DNA from: Isoetes taiwanensis
Taxonomy: Eukaryota; Streptophyta; Lycopodiopsida; Isoetales; Isoetaceae
NCBI GenBank assembly: GCA_021234155.1
Contig: JAJEKV010000050.1
Coordinates: forward strand, 3,248,488 to 3,312,487
Length of the DNA: 64,000 nt
Reading direction: 5' to 3'
In this document: in pieces, positions 22,798 to 32,083 of the stretch
Layout: each line of letters starts with the position of its first letter
Numbering within the stretch: the first letter of the stretch is position 1
Notes under the pieces: generated by a model
What the model was told of the DNA's origin: nothing
What the model saw: the letters and a program-made list of their open reading frames with translations, nothing else
The model's database searches: none
Position numbers and translations under genes: made by a program

Positions 22798-24570
22798 CTG
22801 CAGGAAGGGGGGGCACCCACCACCACCCTTTTTACCCGAAGCCAGCGAACACTATCTTCAAATCCACCTTTAAATCTACTTATCCACCTCTGTAGTACTC
22901 TCATTGCACTCTAATCTTTCCATTCAAACCCATTACTAGATTATATTTCCAAATCTCAAATCCTACCTCAGTATTATTTCGTCTTCCTTTTCGTCCATGA
23001 TTTTGATGCAAACAATCCGTCCAAATCCTCAGCCCATCTGGATTGGCAGTTCACAAATACAGCCAAGGGTTGCAAGCGCTAACTAACTGGTACCCAAAAT
23101 TCGAAATCTGGGTATGGAGGGCGCCGTCATTCATGAGACCTAAGAAGGGCCAAAGATGCGTCTGCATTGATCAGAAGCAAGAAAGTTGCTGGCAAATCAG
23201 GGAACAGATTATGTATGGGTTAGGGAGATAATGCCCTTTTTTGTGACGTTAGGACCAAATTAAGAAGTGGGTCGCGGAGGGAGGCTTGTTGTCCGGCGGC
23301 GATGGCGGAAGAAAGGGCCTTGCTTCCTATGTCTTTTTTAGCTGGGTCTGTTTTATTTTATTTTTCGATGAAAACGGGTGCGCGCGATCCCGGCACAGAG
23401 AACGACGTTTTCCCTTCGCACATGCAATGTATTTTATTTTAAACCCCAATTTGTCCCCCATTTGACAACAATGGTCTTTGCCCTAGCCTCTTGGCCAATG
23501 AGAGCCTGGCACGTTTTGCCTCTCTCTGTCAAATGGCTCCCCATTCTAAGGCTACTTGTTCAAGCAAGTATTACTACAAAGCAGGTGATATTAGTTCCAA
23601 GGCATCAATCCAGCATTACACGAAGAGTCGAATCTCAACAATCCAGGCCGGCACAAGCAGTTGAATCCTGTCTTGACCTCATGAGAGTTGAAACTGCAAT
23701 GGCATTCCAACACGAGCAATTGAATCTTGTCTTGACCTCATAGGACTGAAGCTCCAATGGCATTCTCCTATAGCATGAAACACAGACTTTTTTAAGAGAA
23801 TGATTCATTAGCTTCAATTCAATATTATGCCTATTAGTACTTTTCTTTGCTCAATTGAGTTTGTCAAGTTGTTGTAGAAAAACGACGCCCTTTGAATTCC
23901 TTGATTAAAATTTCTCTGTGTATAGTGTAACAATTTCGGTCTATATTCTATACTTAGCAAGTAGAACACCGGGCACCAATAAACTTAAAAGGGATAACAC
24001 GTGAAGAAGCAATTTAGTAGTGGCTAAATGGGGCCTTGACAAATTCTTTCACTTCCCAAAAAAACAACCAAGGAAAACAGAATCTAAATATGCTCGAGGT
24101 TTAACAAATTGAGGAGCTTATAGAATCACATACCATGTGTTTAGCATTGTTGACATATGTCCATGAAATGTACATTCATTTTTTACATGCCCCTCAAATA
24201 TACATTGCACCGACATCTTTATTCTTGAACCCTTGTCCGCCACAAATGTCATATTCTTTGGAATATATGATATTCGTGGAGCATAGCTATTGATGCCATA
24301 AATTTTCAATCAAGTCGTGTTTGTACGAGTCAAATGAGTTTCACATGTTATTTACGTGCAAATATATCATCTAACTCATGTAATTATTATTGGCAAAATG
24401 CTTTGGCATATTCTGTGTTTCGGGGGGCAAAAAATAGCACTGTTAAAAAAAAGGGGAAAAAATCAGTTAGCGCCACGTTCTTTCTCTGATCTATCTCATC
24501 GATTCTAGAGCCTCGGTGCTCCAGCCATCTATCGCAACAATGTGGCGGATTTGCTTCCGGCATGGATATG
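22798..24570. other. Upstream region of the acidic-tail gene; missing first exon expected here
   Basis: Reading on the minus strand, a donor-like CTGAG|GTAGGA at about 22967 lies 170 bases before the acceptor at 22800. The sequence before it may be an exon, but I see no start codon in a compatible frame. A tandem duplication occupies 23654-23771. Nothing else is recognised. Confidence 0.4.
23654..23771. repeat. Tandem duplication, 59-bp period
   Basis: Two copies begin C(A/G)AGCA(G/A)TTGAATC at 23654 and 23713 and run through GACCTCAT and CAATGGCATTC. They differ at several sites. Confidence 0.85.
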
Positions 24571-25632
24571 TGCGCAGGCAATGGTAGGATCCTGAGCGGC
24601 CGAGAACATGGTTGAATGAAATGTAAAATTTTTTTCTTTGTCTATAAATAAGAACTCCTCCTCCTCGTCATTCCTTATCTGCTTCAGAGGTATGTTTGAG
24701 CGCCTTCATGCTGTCTTCTTCCTTTTTTTTTTTTTGTTGTTTCTCTATTTATGATGCCAATATTGCAAATGTTAGATGCAGGCAATCAATCCGAGTCGCC
24801 ACTGTTGAATTGAGGGCAACTCGATTGCTGAACCACGTTTTTTGCTGTAAATCCGCCATGACTACTGCCTTAAAATGTTAAAACAGAGAAGAAATTAGTA
24901 TGGAGCCGTTTTGCATCCTCCCGACCTCTCCTGTGAATGCAGTATCTATAGCATCTGTTCTTTGTTGAAACCTGATTAGGATAGATTAAAAGCATATAAA
25001 TGCAAGAATCAAAAGCCAGAAGCCTCGCCTGTTCTTGGAACCCTAAGCCAGTTATGATTTCGGCCTGCTCTTGTTTGAAAATCCCCTTGGGCTTGAAGCT
25101 TAACCTGCAAAGAACAAAATAGAGGCGAGGAAGGCCATGCCATAGCCAAGCTAGGTCATTCTTTGCCAGAAAATCCCATTTCCATGAAGACTGGACCTGA
25201 AAAATCAATTGGAAGAGGGATGGGCCGATTTGTTGCTAATGGTTATTTGCCATGGCGAATCAGGGCTGATTTGCCAAGCAGTGGTCATTTGGAGGAGAAC
25301 AGATTTCTGCCCTGGTCGCTGCCCTGCTCGAAAACAGGTCTACTTATTTCGTTTTCCATTGGCTCTAAGTTAATCAAACCCTTTAAATAATTGTTCGTAA
25401 TCAATTTCCTTTTAGAATATTTGGCATGCAATGTTTAAAAGCTATCAAGGTGCAAACTCTAGAATCTAGAATTTGAACTGGGCTCAAAATAACTAATCAA
25501 TTTCTAACCAACCTAGGCATTAGTTTATTATATCACATGTTAACACCTTAGTTCTAACATCTTATATTATCAAATATCAACACCTTCATTTCTAAAAAGT
25601 ATACTCAATCTTCTTAAACCAATAACAAGAAG

Positions 25633-25770
25633 CCTCTTGGATGCACATATGAAAAATAAAGAAGTATGATGGATTAACTTGCCAAAGTTTAGTGCAACCA
25701 CCCTCTTGGATGCACATACGAAAGAGTATGATGAGTTAACTTGCAAAAGTTTACTGCAAGTATTCCCTTA
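25633..25770. repeat. Tandem duplication, about 69-bp period
   Basis: CCTCTTGGATGCACATA(T/C) starts copies at 25633 and 25702. Both continue through GTATGATG(G)AGTTAACTTGC and AAAGTTTA. Copies differ by small indels. Confidence 0.85.
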
Positions 25771-25808
25771 TTACTGACTTAAGCTTCTTAACCACAGGGA
25801 AGCCAGGG

Positions 25809-25856
25809 AAGAGAAATGTTCGCAGCGGCCTTGGCCGCCGCGATAAATTTCTTGTA
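25809..25856. repeat. Small foldback, family A (copy 2)
   Basis: AAGAGAAATGTTCGCAGCGG and CCGCCGCGATAAATTTCTT are inverted arms around a 6-base centre. It is related to the sequence at 17142-17178. Confidence 0.6.
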
Positions 25857-27070
25857 GGACATTATCTCTGCACATATATAGTACAATAAATAAATAGCAT
25901 CTAGTACTTAGAAATATCAAATAAATGTTTGACAAATAGCAATATAAAATAGAATAGAGTTAAATTGAATTAATTTTTATCATCTGTGGAGACCAATCAG
26001 CCTGTGGGACCAATCAAGGAGCATAACAAATGTATCACTATCAGAGTTAACCCTCCTGAAGGGTTTTCAAAGGAAAAACCTTGGCAGTAATAAGAATGCG
26101 GAGAACCTGTATAAATATACACATCATGATGCATTATGAGACATGTCAAGATGGTGTACGAAATGGCTGAGCGCGCACATTCATCACTTCCTAAAAGGGA
26201 AGATCCTAGCAATTGCACTAAAGTCGTGTAGCATCACATCCAGCGGCTGGTTGGGATGGATTAACTCAATATAGCGTGCAGGGATTTGGTAAAATGTTGG
26301 GCAGCTCTAAAAGTGTGGCACTAATCCTTGATGACTCCCAATTCGTAACGTTGACAAAGTCTCTCCTGACATGCCTCTCCAATCCATCTGTCTACCTCAA
26401 TTCTAAGGCGATCCCCCGTGCAAATTAAAGCGATGAGTTTGCGTCTTTTCATGGGCAGATGAATATGCAGGTAGCATTGTGAATCTCATCAAGCATGGCG
26501 TTTATCAGGCATTGGTAGTGTGTTGTTTTGACATGTTCCGGGGCGCTGGCATCCCAAAGCTTGCTGAGGAAGCAAGCGTTAAAGTATTGCCTCAAATTAT
26601 GGCGATCTTTTTCTATTTGCACCTGTGCTCTTGCACATTCCATCAAGCTAGAACTGAGCTTGCTTCTCCTTCTAACATGCTTTGAGGCACTGCGGACCCA
26701 TTACTACGGTATAAGCCAGGTTGAGAAGATGAGCATCCTCCATATTAACCACCTTCTGGAAGTATATGAGGTGGCAATTGAGGGTCGCCCTCTGAAGAGG
26801 CAAGAACCTGCCTCCTGCAAAAGAATCTGATATGGAACTGTGGATCTAACTCCAAGTGCCTGAGTGAGGAAGGTTTTCTACACTTGGTCCAAGTCATTCA
26901 AGATGTCCAGAGATACCACTGAGCCCCAAACTTTGACCCCGTGTAGAAGAATGGGCTCTAACAAGATCTTGAACGATTGCAACTGATGGGCCCAGTTATA
27001 AAGCTGTACATTGTGGCTGTTGTTCTATTGCCTTCCAACCCGTTGTCACTTGCAGCCAGATGGAAGTGTC

Positions 27071-27348
27071 CTAGTCCATGGTAGAAGGGAACTCTACTCC
27101 CAAGTACTTGTAGGTGGGTTTTACCTCCACATTTTGCCCCCGATAAGTAAATGAAGGAGGACTTGGCTGACATGAGTACAAGACGAGCAGCATCTTAGTC
27201 TTGGCCAGATTGATGCACATGTCACTAGCCTGATAGAAAGAGTCAAGGCATTCATGTGGCATTGCATATCTTTTGGGGTGTAAGCTAAAAGGTCCACATC
27301 GTCAGCATAGATGAGTTGTCTACTGATCTGGTGCTGAAGTTGAGCCAC
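27071..27348 (-). pseudogene. LINE RT catalytic block (YADD)
   Basis: The minus strand encodes QLIYADDVDLLAYTPKDM followed by a thumb-like region with CINLAKTK and, further on, YKYLGVEF, all standard RT landmarks of plant LINEs. Frames shift between these blocks, so no active enzyme is made. Confidence 0.8.
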
Positions 27349-27583
27349 ATCGCCTCCATTCTCTGCAAGTCAACTTTCCAATTGATCAATGCAAAGACCA
27401 AACAGTATGGGAGAAAGAGGGCATCCCTAACAGACCCCAATATTACAGTTGAATGGTTGGTTTGATGATGTATGCTGGCCTGAGCATATCATACCGCATT
27501 TTGTAGTTCCATAAGGGTCTCCAACAATCACAATCTTTCCCACAGCTTTTCCCTAGGCACTGTGTCAAACGCCTTAGCAAAGA

Positions 27584-28001
27584 TGTGACAGGCCTATGGG
27601 AGACAGCTCGAGAGATCTTAATAATATGCCTGTGGGACATTCCCGAGACATCGGCCTAAATAGGTAAAAGCAACTACTCATAAACATTGTCCAATTGATT
27701 AAGGGCATGTTAGTTAGGAACATTGTACTTGATATCAGAGCTGGGTCTTGAGTTCGAGTCTCTATGGATGCCTATATATATGAGGTCCATCTTGTAAAGG
27801 TTGTTGATGGTATTGTGATGCTCGAGGACGAGCATAGTGGGAGAGGTTGTGACTGACCCATGAGAGACTGCTCGAAAGATCTTAATAATGTGCCTGTGTG
27901 GCATTCCCAAGATGCCAGCATAAATGGGTAGAGGCGACTACTTATAACATCTAGACGGGTTTGTCCAGTTGGTTAAGGGCATGTCGGTTAGGAACTTTAC
28001 A
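27584..28001 (+). mobile_element. TRIM: 418-bp miniature LTR retrotransposon
   Basis: Two direct repeats, 27584-27727 and 27848-28001, begin TGTGAC(A/T)G and share GATCTTAATAAT(A/G)TGCCTGTG and TTAAGGGCATGT(T/C). The first is followed by TTGATATCAGAGC, one base off the initiator-Met primer-binding site. The second is preceded by the purine run AGTGGGAGAGG and by GCTCGAGGACGAGC, seen before the 3' LTR of many plant gypsy elements. The internal part is only 120 bases and codes for nothing. LTR and internal lengths fit TRIM elements. It inserted into the LINE. No target duplication was found. Confidence 0.7.
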
Positions 28002-28176
28002 TTCCTTAACCACTCAGCCTAACCAACTAACCAAAACATCCAAATTTTTATGGGAAATCCATCCCACCCTCTTATGGTGACAATAGGAAATGCCACACCA
28101 AGATTTACTCGAGCAGTCTTTCATGGGTCTGTTACAATTTCTCCCACTAGAACTATGCTCGTCCTCGAGCATCACA
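28002..28176 (-). repeat. Inverted partial TRIM (LTR plus PPT) facing the first copy
   Basis: Read on the minus strand from 28136, the sequence begins TGTAACAGACCCATGAAAGA, matching the start of the plus-strand TRIM LTR. It is preceded by a purine-rich AGTGGGAGAAAT and GCTCGAGGACGAGCAT. It abuts the plus copy tail to tail, forming a hairpin around 27988-28013. Confidence 0.65.
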
Positions 28177-28826
28177 AGACCATAGACCATACCATCCCCA
28201 TATCCTATTCTGCTACCAACACATAATCTACCACACTCGATCCAGCCCCCTGCTTTTCTTGTCGACAAGTGTAGCTGTACACATCGCAGATGACCAAGTC
28301 AAAGATGTTGCACATCTGAAGCAACTATCTACCAAGGCGTGTGACTAGATGGGCTCTGTCAGTCGATATCCATCCCCAATCTCTGCATGGCAGAGCTGTA
28401 AGACATCTTCTGATAAAGCAACAAACTTTGCTAGTTGTTCCATCCCCATGAGTGTGTTTAAGTCCCCAAGCAACATGACGTGACCCATTGTCTGTACTAT
28501 TGTATATCATCATATGATATACGGGTCTAGTCTATCCACATCTGAACAATAGTGATAGAAGGTACTTTGCATGTGGGAAGTAGCATGCTGCCGGATGGTG
28601 CCAGGGTTGTTCTATATAATAGGTGATACTCCCATGTCCCCGCTTGCCTATGCACTCACTGGATGAATTATACTGATAACCCGACAGATCAGGTAGCCTG
28701 TGTCTAGCATGTTCCCAGGTCTCCATAAGGAGGATGAAATTTATATCCATAGCAATGGAGTTGAGATTATCTCCCTTCTGCCATGAAAGCCCCTACAGTT
28801 TCAGAGACTATATGCAAGCACAATTC

Positions 28827-29095
28827 CTATTTAGGGTCGGCATGCAGCGCATGAGCAGGCGGAGCAACATGTGCCACTGGCGAAGGAGGGATGGTAGTAG
28901 CAGCAGCTGCGACATCAAGTACAACCGCAGGAGTAGTGGGAACATTGTTGGTCGTAGCAGCAACTGTAGCCACATATCCTGGTGCAACACATTGAGTGGT
29001 CGTAGCAGCTCTATATATGGCATCCACGACCTCAACATTGGTTGGTTCGAACATCCGGGTCTTACCCTAGACCAGCGTTGCAGCTCCTGTGACAC
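28827..29095 (-). pseudogene. Ala/Thr/Pro-rich LINE upstream region
   Basis: One minus-strand frame (28827-29054) is rich in Ala, Thr and Pro and lies directly upstream of the LINE endonuclease. It could be the end of LINE ORF1 or a linker. No motif is visible. Confidence 0.3.
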
Positions 29096-29249
29096 CCCTA
29101 CTCATATCATGCTCCGACTGCATATAAACAGGAGATTCCTTCCTGTTAGCACTAGTCGCCAACATGAGGCTGTCTATCAGACGTCAGCCTCTTGATAGTG
29201 GGCAAGAATCTGATATGGAAGGAATAGATGTGTCATTCATTCCATGACC

Positions 29250-29466
29250 TGTTAGAATATAATATTAGTGATCATATAGATCAAGGATTGATGACATGGC
29301 ACGAGCCATGTGACCACGCTGAGGTGGCAATCCTAGTAAGATGAGGAGTCATGTCCTTAGGTGTAAAGGTGTGTCTATATGTTTTGTATGCCACGTTTGG
29401 CTCATACACTTTACTCAATCTCATCTACCTATTCTCCACCATATTTCTGATTCGTCTATTTTATCA
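29250..29466 (+). repeat. 5' LTR of the young element
   Basis: 217 bp, TGTTAGAATA...TTTTATCA. It matches the 3' copy except for one base (TTTCTGATTC versus TTTCGATTC). Immediately followed by the PBS at 29467. Confidence 0.95.
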
Positions 29467-29480
29467 TGGTATCAGAGCCT
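29467..29480 (+). other. Primer-binding site (initiator tRNA-Met type)
   Basis: TGGTATCAGAGCCT directly abuts the LTR end. This is the standard plant PBS complementary to the 3' end of initiator tRNA-Met. Confidence 0.92.
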
Positions 29481-29529
29481 GAGCTCTGAATCGATCCTGG
29501 GAGAAGACTTAACATTAAGCAATGCGGCA

Positions 29530-31603
29530 ATGCAATCACAAAGAAGTAAGGGATTTGAAGAATCAGATTGTTTGATTATGGAAGAGACGAATTCATTCCT
29601 TGAAGAAATTCTTGAGGAGGAAGAAGAACTTCTCAAACAATGCGAGCTTTTGCAGAAGGAGGCAGAAGAATGGTTGCAGACAGATTTTCTGAAGCAGGAT
29701 GAACCAGGCAGAAGGAGAATGGAAGACGTTTCATTGTTCCAGAAGGAAACCAGTATGGGTTGTGTCGGTTACAGAAGACAGAGCTCCGAAAATAATCCTA
29801 AAGAATCAAGGGCAGGACAAATTAGATTATGCAGATCTTCTGGCTCTAGGCCAAGAGGTCGAGGCTGGAGTTGCTGTCGTTAATGTGAGAAAGCAGCAAA
29901 AGGGAGTAGAGAAATTGGACATGTCGGCAGATGTAAATCATCTCAACAAAATAATTGACGATCCTAAGCCTGTAACTTGGTCCGGAGCAGAAGTACAGAA
30001 GGTCGAAGCAGTTCGGTATGCTCCAGAAGGTGAGCCAAAGGCAGAAATATTGCCAAATGCAGATGAGGAAACACAATATGCAGAAACAGTAGCATCAAGA
30101 AAGTTGAAGCCTAATGAATTCTCAAAGACCAGTAAAGATGCTCCAGGCCGAAATGTGCAGGAGGAATTGGAGTTTGCAAAAGCAAAAAATGGATGTGATG
30201 GGATCATAATTGAAAGCCCCAAATTTACTGCGATTTCCTTGAAGAGAATTACTGCTATATTGTTGGAGGTGCAATGGTCAAAGTTACCTCCAGTTGATGC
30301 AGAAGGCAAAGATGCGGTCCTGCAAGAAATTATGAAAAGGTATTCCTTCGAAGCAAACAAATTATTTTATAAGGAAAAATACCAAGCGGTAGGAGGATCT
30401 ACCTGGGAAATTATCATCAAAGAAGTTATGGAATTTCTGGAAAGAGGCGAACCTGTAGCAGAAAAATTTGAAGGGAGTTATCGTTCACAAATCAAGGCAG
30501 AGAAAGATGTCGTTGAGGCCAGCCGACATTTGCAGGCAAATCGAATCCTGCAGACAAACACGAATTATTGGGATGACCCATTTGCTTTGAATTATATTGC
30601 AGAGGAGAAGGCTACTAAGGAGCAATTACAGAAACAGGTCAGCAAAGCAAGTGAAGCACTTCAAGAAAATGCTGGCGAGGCATATGAGGGCACAAAACAA
30701 AAGGCTAATCAGACTTATGATGCGATCCCGGCCAAGGATAAGACAAAATTCGGATCTTGGGCTGCCAGAAAACGCCATTTTTCTTCTGCTGAAGATCCCC
30801 AAACCAAAATCATGTTCAACGACGATGCATTTTCTACCCAGCAAGGCTATAATATCAAGAAGATGAAGGAATATTACAAAGAACGGTATGAATGGATGCT
30901 TAAATTTCTAACAGCAGTATTGGATTCTAAAGTTCAAGAGCATTATGCGCCGATGGTGACAGTAAGAAGGATCGTCCATAAGCGTAGAAGCTTCACAAAT
31001 CTTGGGCTTCAATTTTTTAATTGGGCAAGCATATATGGAGAAGATCTGCGGGCCAAAATTAAGAATATAGTGGGAAGACGATATAAACAGACCATGATCG
31101 GCCCTGCTTTAATAATCCTTATGAAGGCACATCAGGAACCAGGACGCCATGCCAGACGGAGACCTGTCACCCAAAGACAAATGTTAACTAATAATATCGA
31201 GCATGCAGATCGGCTCTACGGTGAAATTGAACGGACTGAACCTTTGACTCCAGAGCGCATTAGGGAAGTCGGAGTCATGCCAATCAAGAAAGCCCCCGTG
31301 TATGAGAGTTTCAAATCGATAGGTGAAAAGGCAGCCCCAAAACCGTCGCAGAAGCCACGACCTCGGTGCAAGGTAACCCTAAAAATTGATGACATATCGC
31401 AGAAATGGCGCAGACTAGTGGAACCGCCACATATAAGACAAAAATTTCATGCCCATTCAGTAACAAAATACGGTAACCATGTACATAGGTATGACATGGA
31501 AAAGCATTATCGATTTTTCTATTTACATTTGGGGAATTCATGTCACGACGAAGGCCCATGTTTGTTGGGAAAATTATATACTGAACTATGTGCAGTCTTT
31601 TAA
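29530..31603 (+). CDS. Unknown ORF carried by the young LTR element (two overlapping frames)
   Basis: Frame 1 from ATG at 29530 encodes a very acidic coiled-coil stretch (FLEEILEEEEELLKQ) up to about 29750. Frame 2 is open from about 29699 to the TAA at 31603 (about 630 codons). The two frames overlap, and the protein-like sequence appears to jump frames near 29750, so an intact product would need a frameshift, an intron, or repair of a 1-base error. The long part is Lys/Glu-rich. It has an LEA-like segment (EAYEGTKQKANQTYDAI) and a basic middle (KRRSF, RRRPVTQR). I see no gag, pol, zinc knuckle, signal peptide or membrane segment. It may be a captured host gene or a novel gag-like protein. 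Confidence 0.7.
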
Positions 31604-31849
31604 GTAGTCCTGGGTATCTAGAAGATAAAACTCCTAATAGTGAGGATCCCATTGTAATGATCTTAGCATTTCTCGGATGCTTTCGATCAAGGGGGAGAAG
31701 GCCTAACTTATATGATCTAGGCATCCTCGTAGCATTATGATCTAGTAAGCTAGAGTTTAGAGTTTGAATTCTCAAATTTGAGGGCATTTGAATTCTCTCC
31801 ATTAAGGGGGAGATTTGCCAAAGGAGAGTTCAATCCTTCTTGATCTATT

Positions 31850-31862
31850 GATCAAGGGGGAG
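31850..31862 (+). other. Polypurine tract before 3' LTR
   Basis: ATCAAGGGGGAG lies directly before TGTTAG of the 3' LTR. Two similar AAGGGGGAG copies occur upstream (31689 and 31804), a pattern seen in copia-like elements. Confidence 0.85.
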
Positions 31863-32078
31863 TGTTAGAATATAATATTAGTGATCATATAGATCAAGGA
31901 TTGATGACATGGCACGAGCCATGTGACCACGCTGAGGTGGCAATCCTAGTAAGATGAGGAGTCATGTCCTTAGGTGTAAAGGTGTGTCTATATGTTTTGT
32001 ATGCCACGTTTGGCTCATACACTTTACTCAATCTCATCTACCTATTCTCCACCATATTTCGATTCGTCTATTTTATCA
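31863..32078 (+). repeat. 3' LTR of the young element
   Basis: 216 bp, TGTTAGAATA...TTTTATCA, followed by the target duplication TGACC at 32079-32083. Confidence 0.95.
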
Positions 32079-32083
32079 TGACC

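Larger units (their letters stand above)
24600..26400. other. No gene recognised; possible promoter-like TATA and short repeats
   Basis: TCTATAAATAAG at 24640 is a good TATA box, followed about 45 bases later by CAGAG|GTATG, which could be a donor after a short leader exon. No credible downstream coding exon was found, so this is only suggestive. A 69-bp tandem duplication (25633-25770) and a small foldback (25809-25856) are present. Confidence 0.3.
26400..28760 (-). mobile_element. LINE (non-LTR retrotransposon) with endonuclease and RT remnants
   Basis: On the minus strand the order is endonuclease (28750 to about 28180), then reverse transcriptase (27583 to about 27100), then the C-terminal region down to about 26450. 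The endonuclease shows LLMETW, LPDLSGYQ, GHGSITYYI and an end reading SSVVDYVLVA, as in APE-type LINE endonucleases. RT shows FAKAFDTVPREKLWERL and the catalytic YADDVDLLAY at about 27295-27325. Frames are broken throughout. A TRIM and an inverted LTR piece (27584-28175) separate endonuclease from RT. The related remnant at 5030-5560 is the same family. Confidence 0.8.
29250..32078 (+). mobile_element. Young non-autonomous LTR retrotransposon with an unknown long ORF
   Basis: The 217- and 216-bp LTRs (29250-29466, 31863-32078) start TGTTAGAATA, end TTTTATCA and differ by one indel. The flanking 5-bp target duplication TGACC (29245-29249, 32079-32083) is perfect. The 5' LTR is followed at once by TGGTATCAGAGCC, the initiator-Met PBS, and the 3' LTR is preceded by CAAGGGGGAG, a copia-style PPT. 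No gag zinc knuckle, protease, RT or integrase motif is seen; the inside carries one long unrecognised coding region. Near-identical LTRs point to a recent insertion. It needs an autonomous partner. Confidence 0.92.

Noticed and set aside
22229-22873. Plus-strand gene of about 214 codons
   Set aside because: It is antisense to a minus-strand exon with good splice sites and a recognisable family motif.
28808-29195. Open frames on both strands, rich in Ser/Arg or Leu
   Set aside because: They are composition artefacts over the low-complexity region upstream of the LINE endonuclease.
28734-29195. Tandem trinucleotide-like GTAGCAGCA region as a CRISPR or satellite
   Set aside because: The unit spacing is irregular and the sequence is a decayed Ala/Thr-rich coding region.
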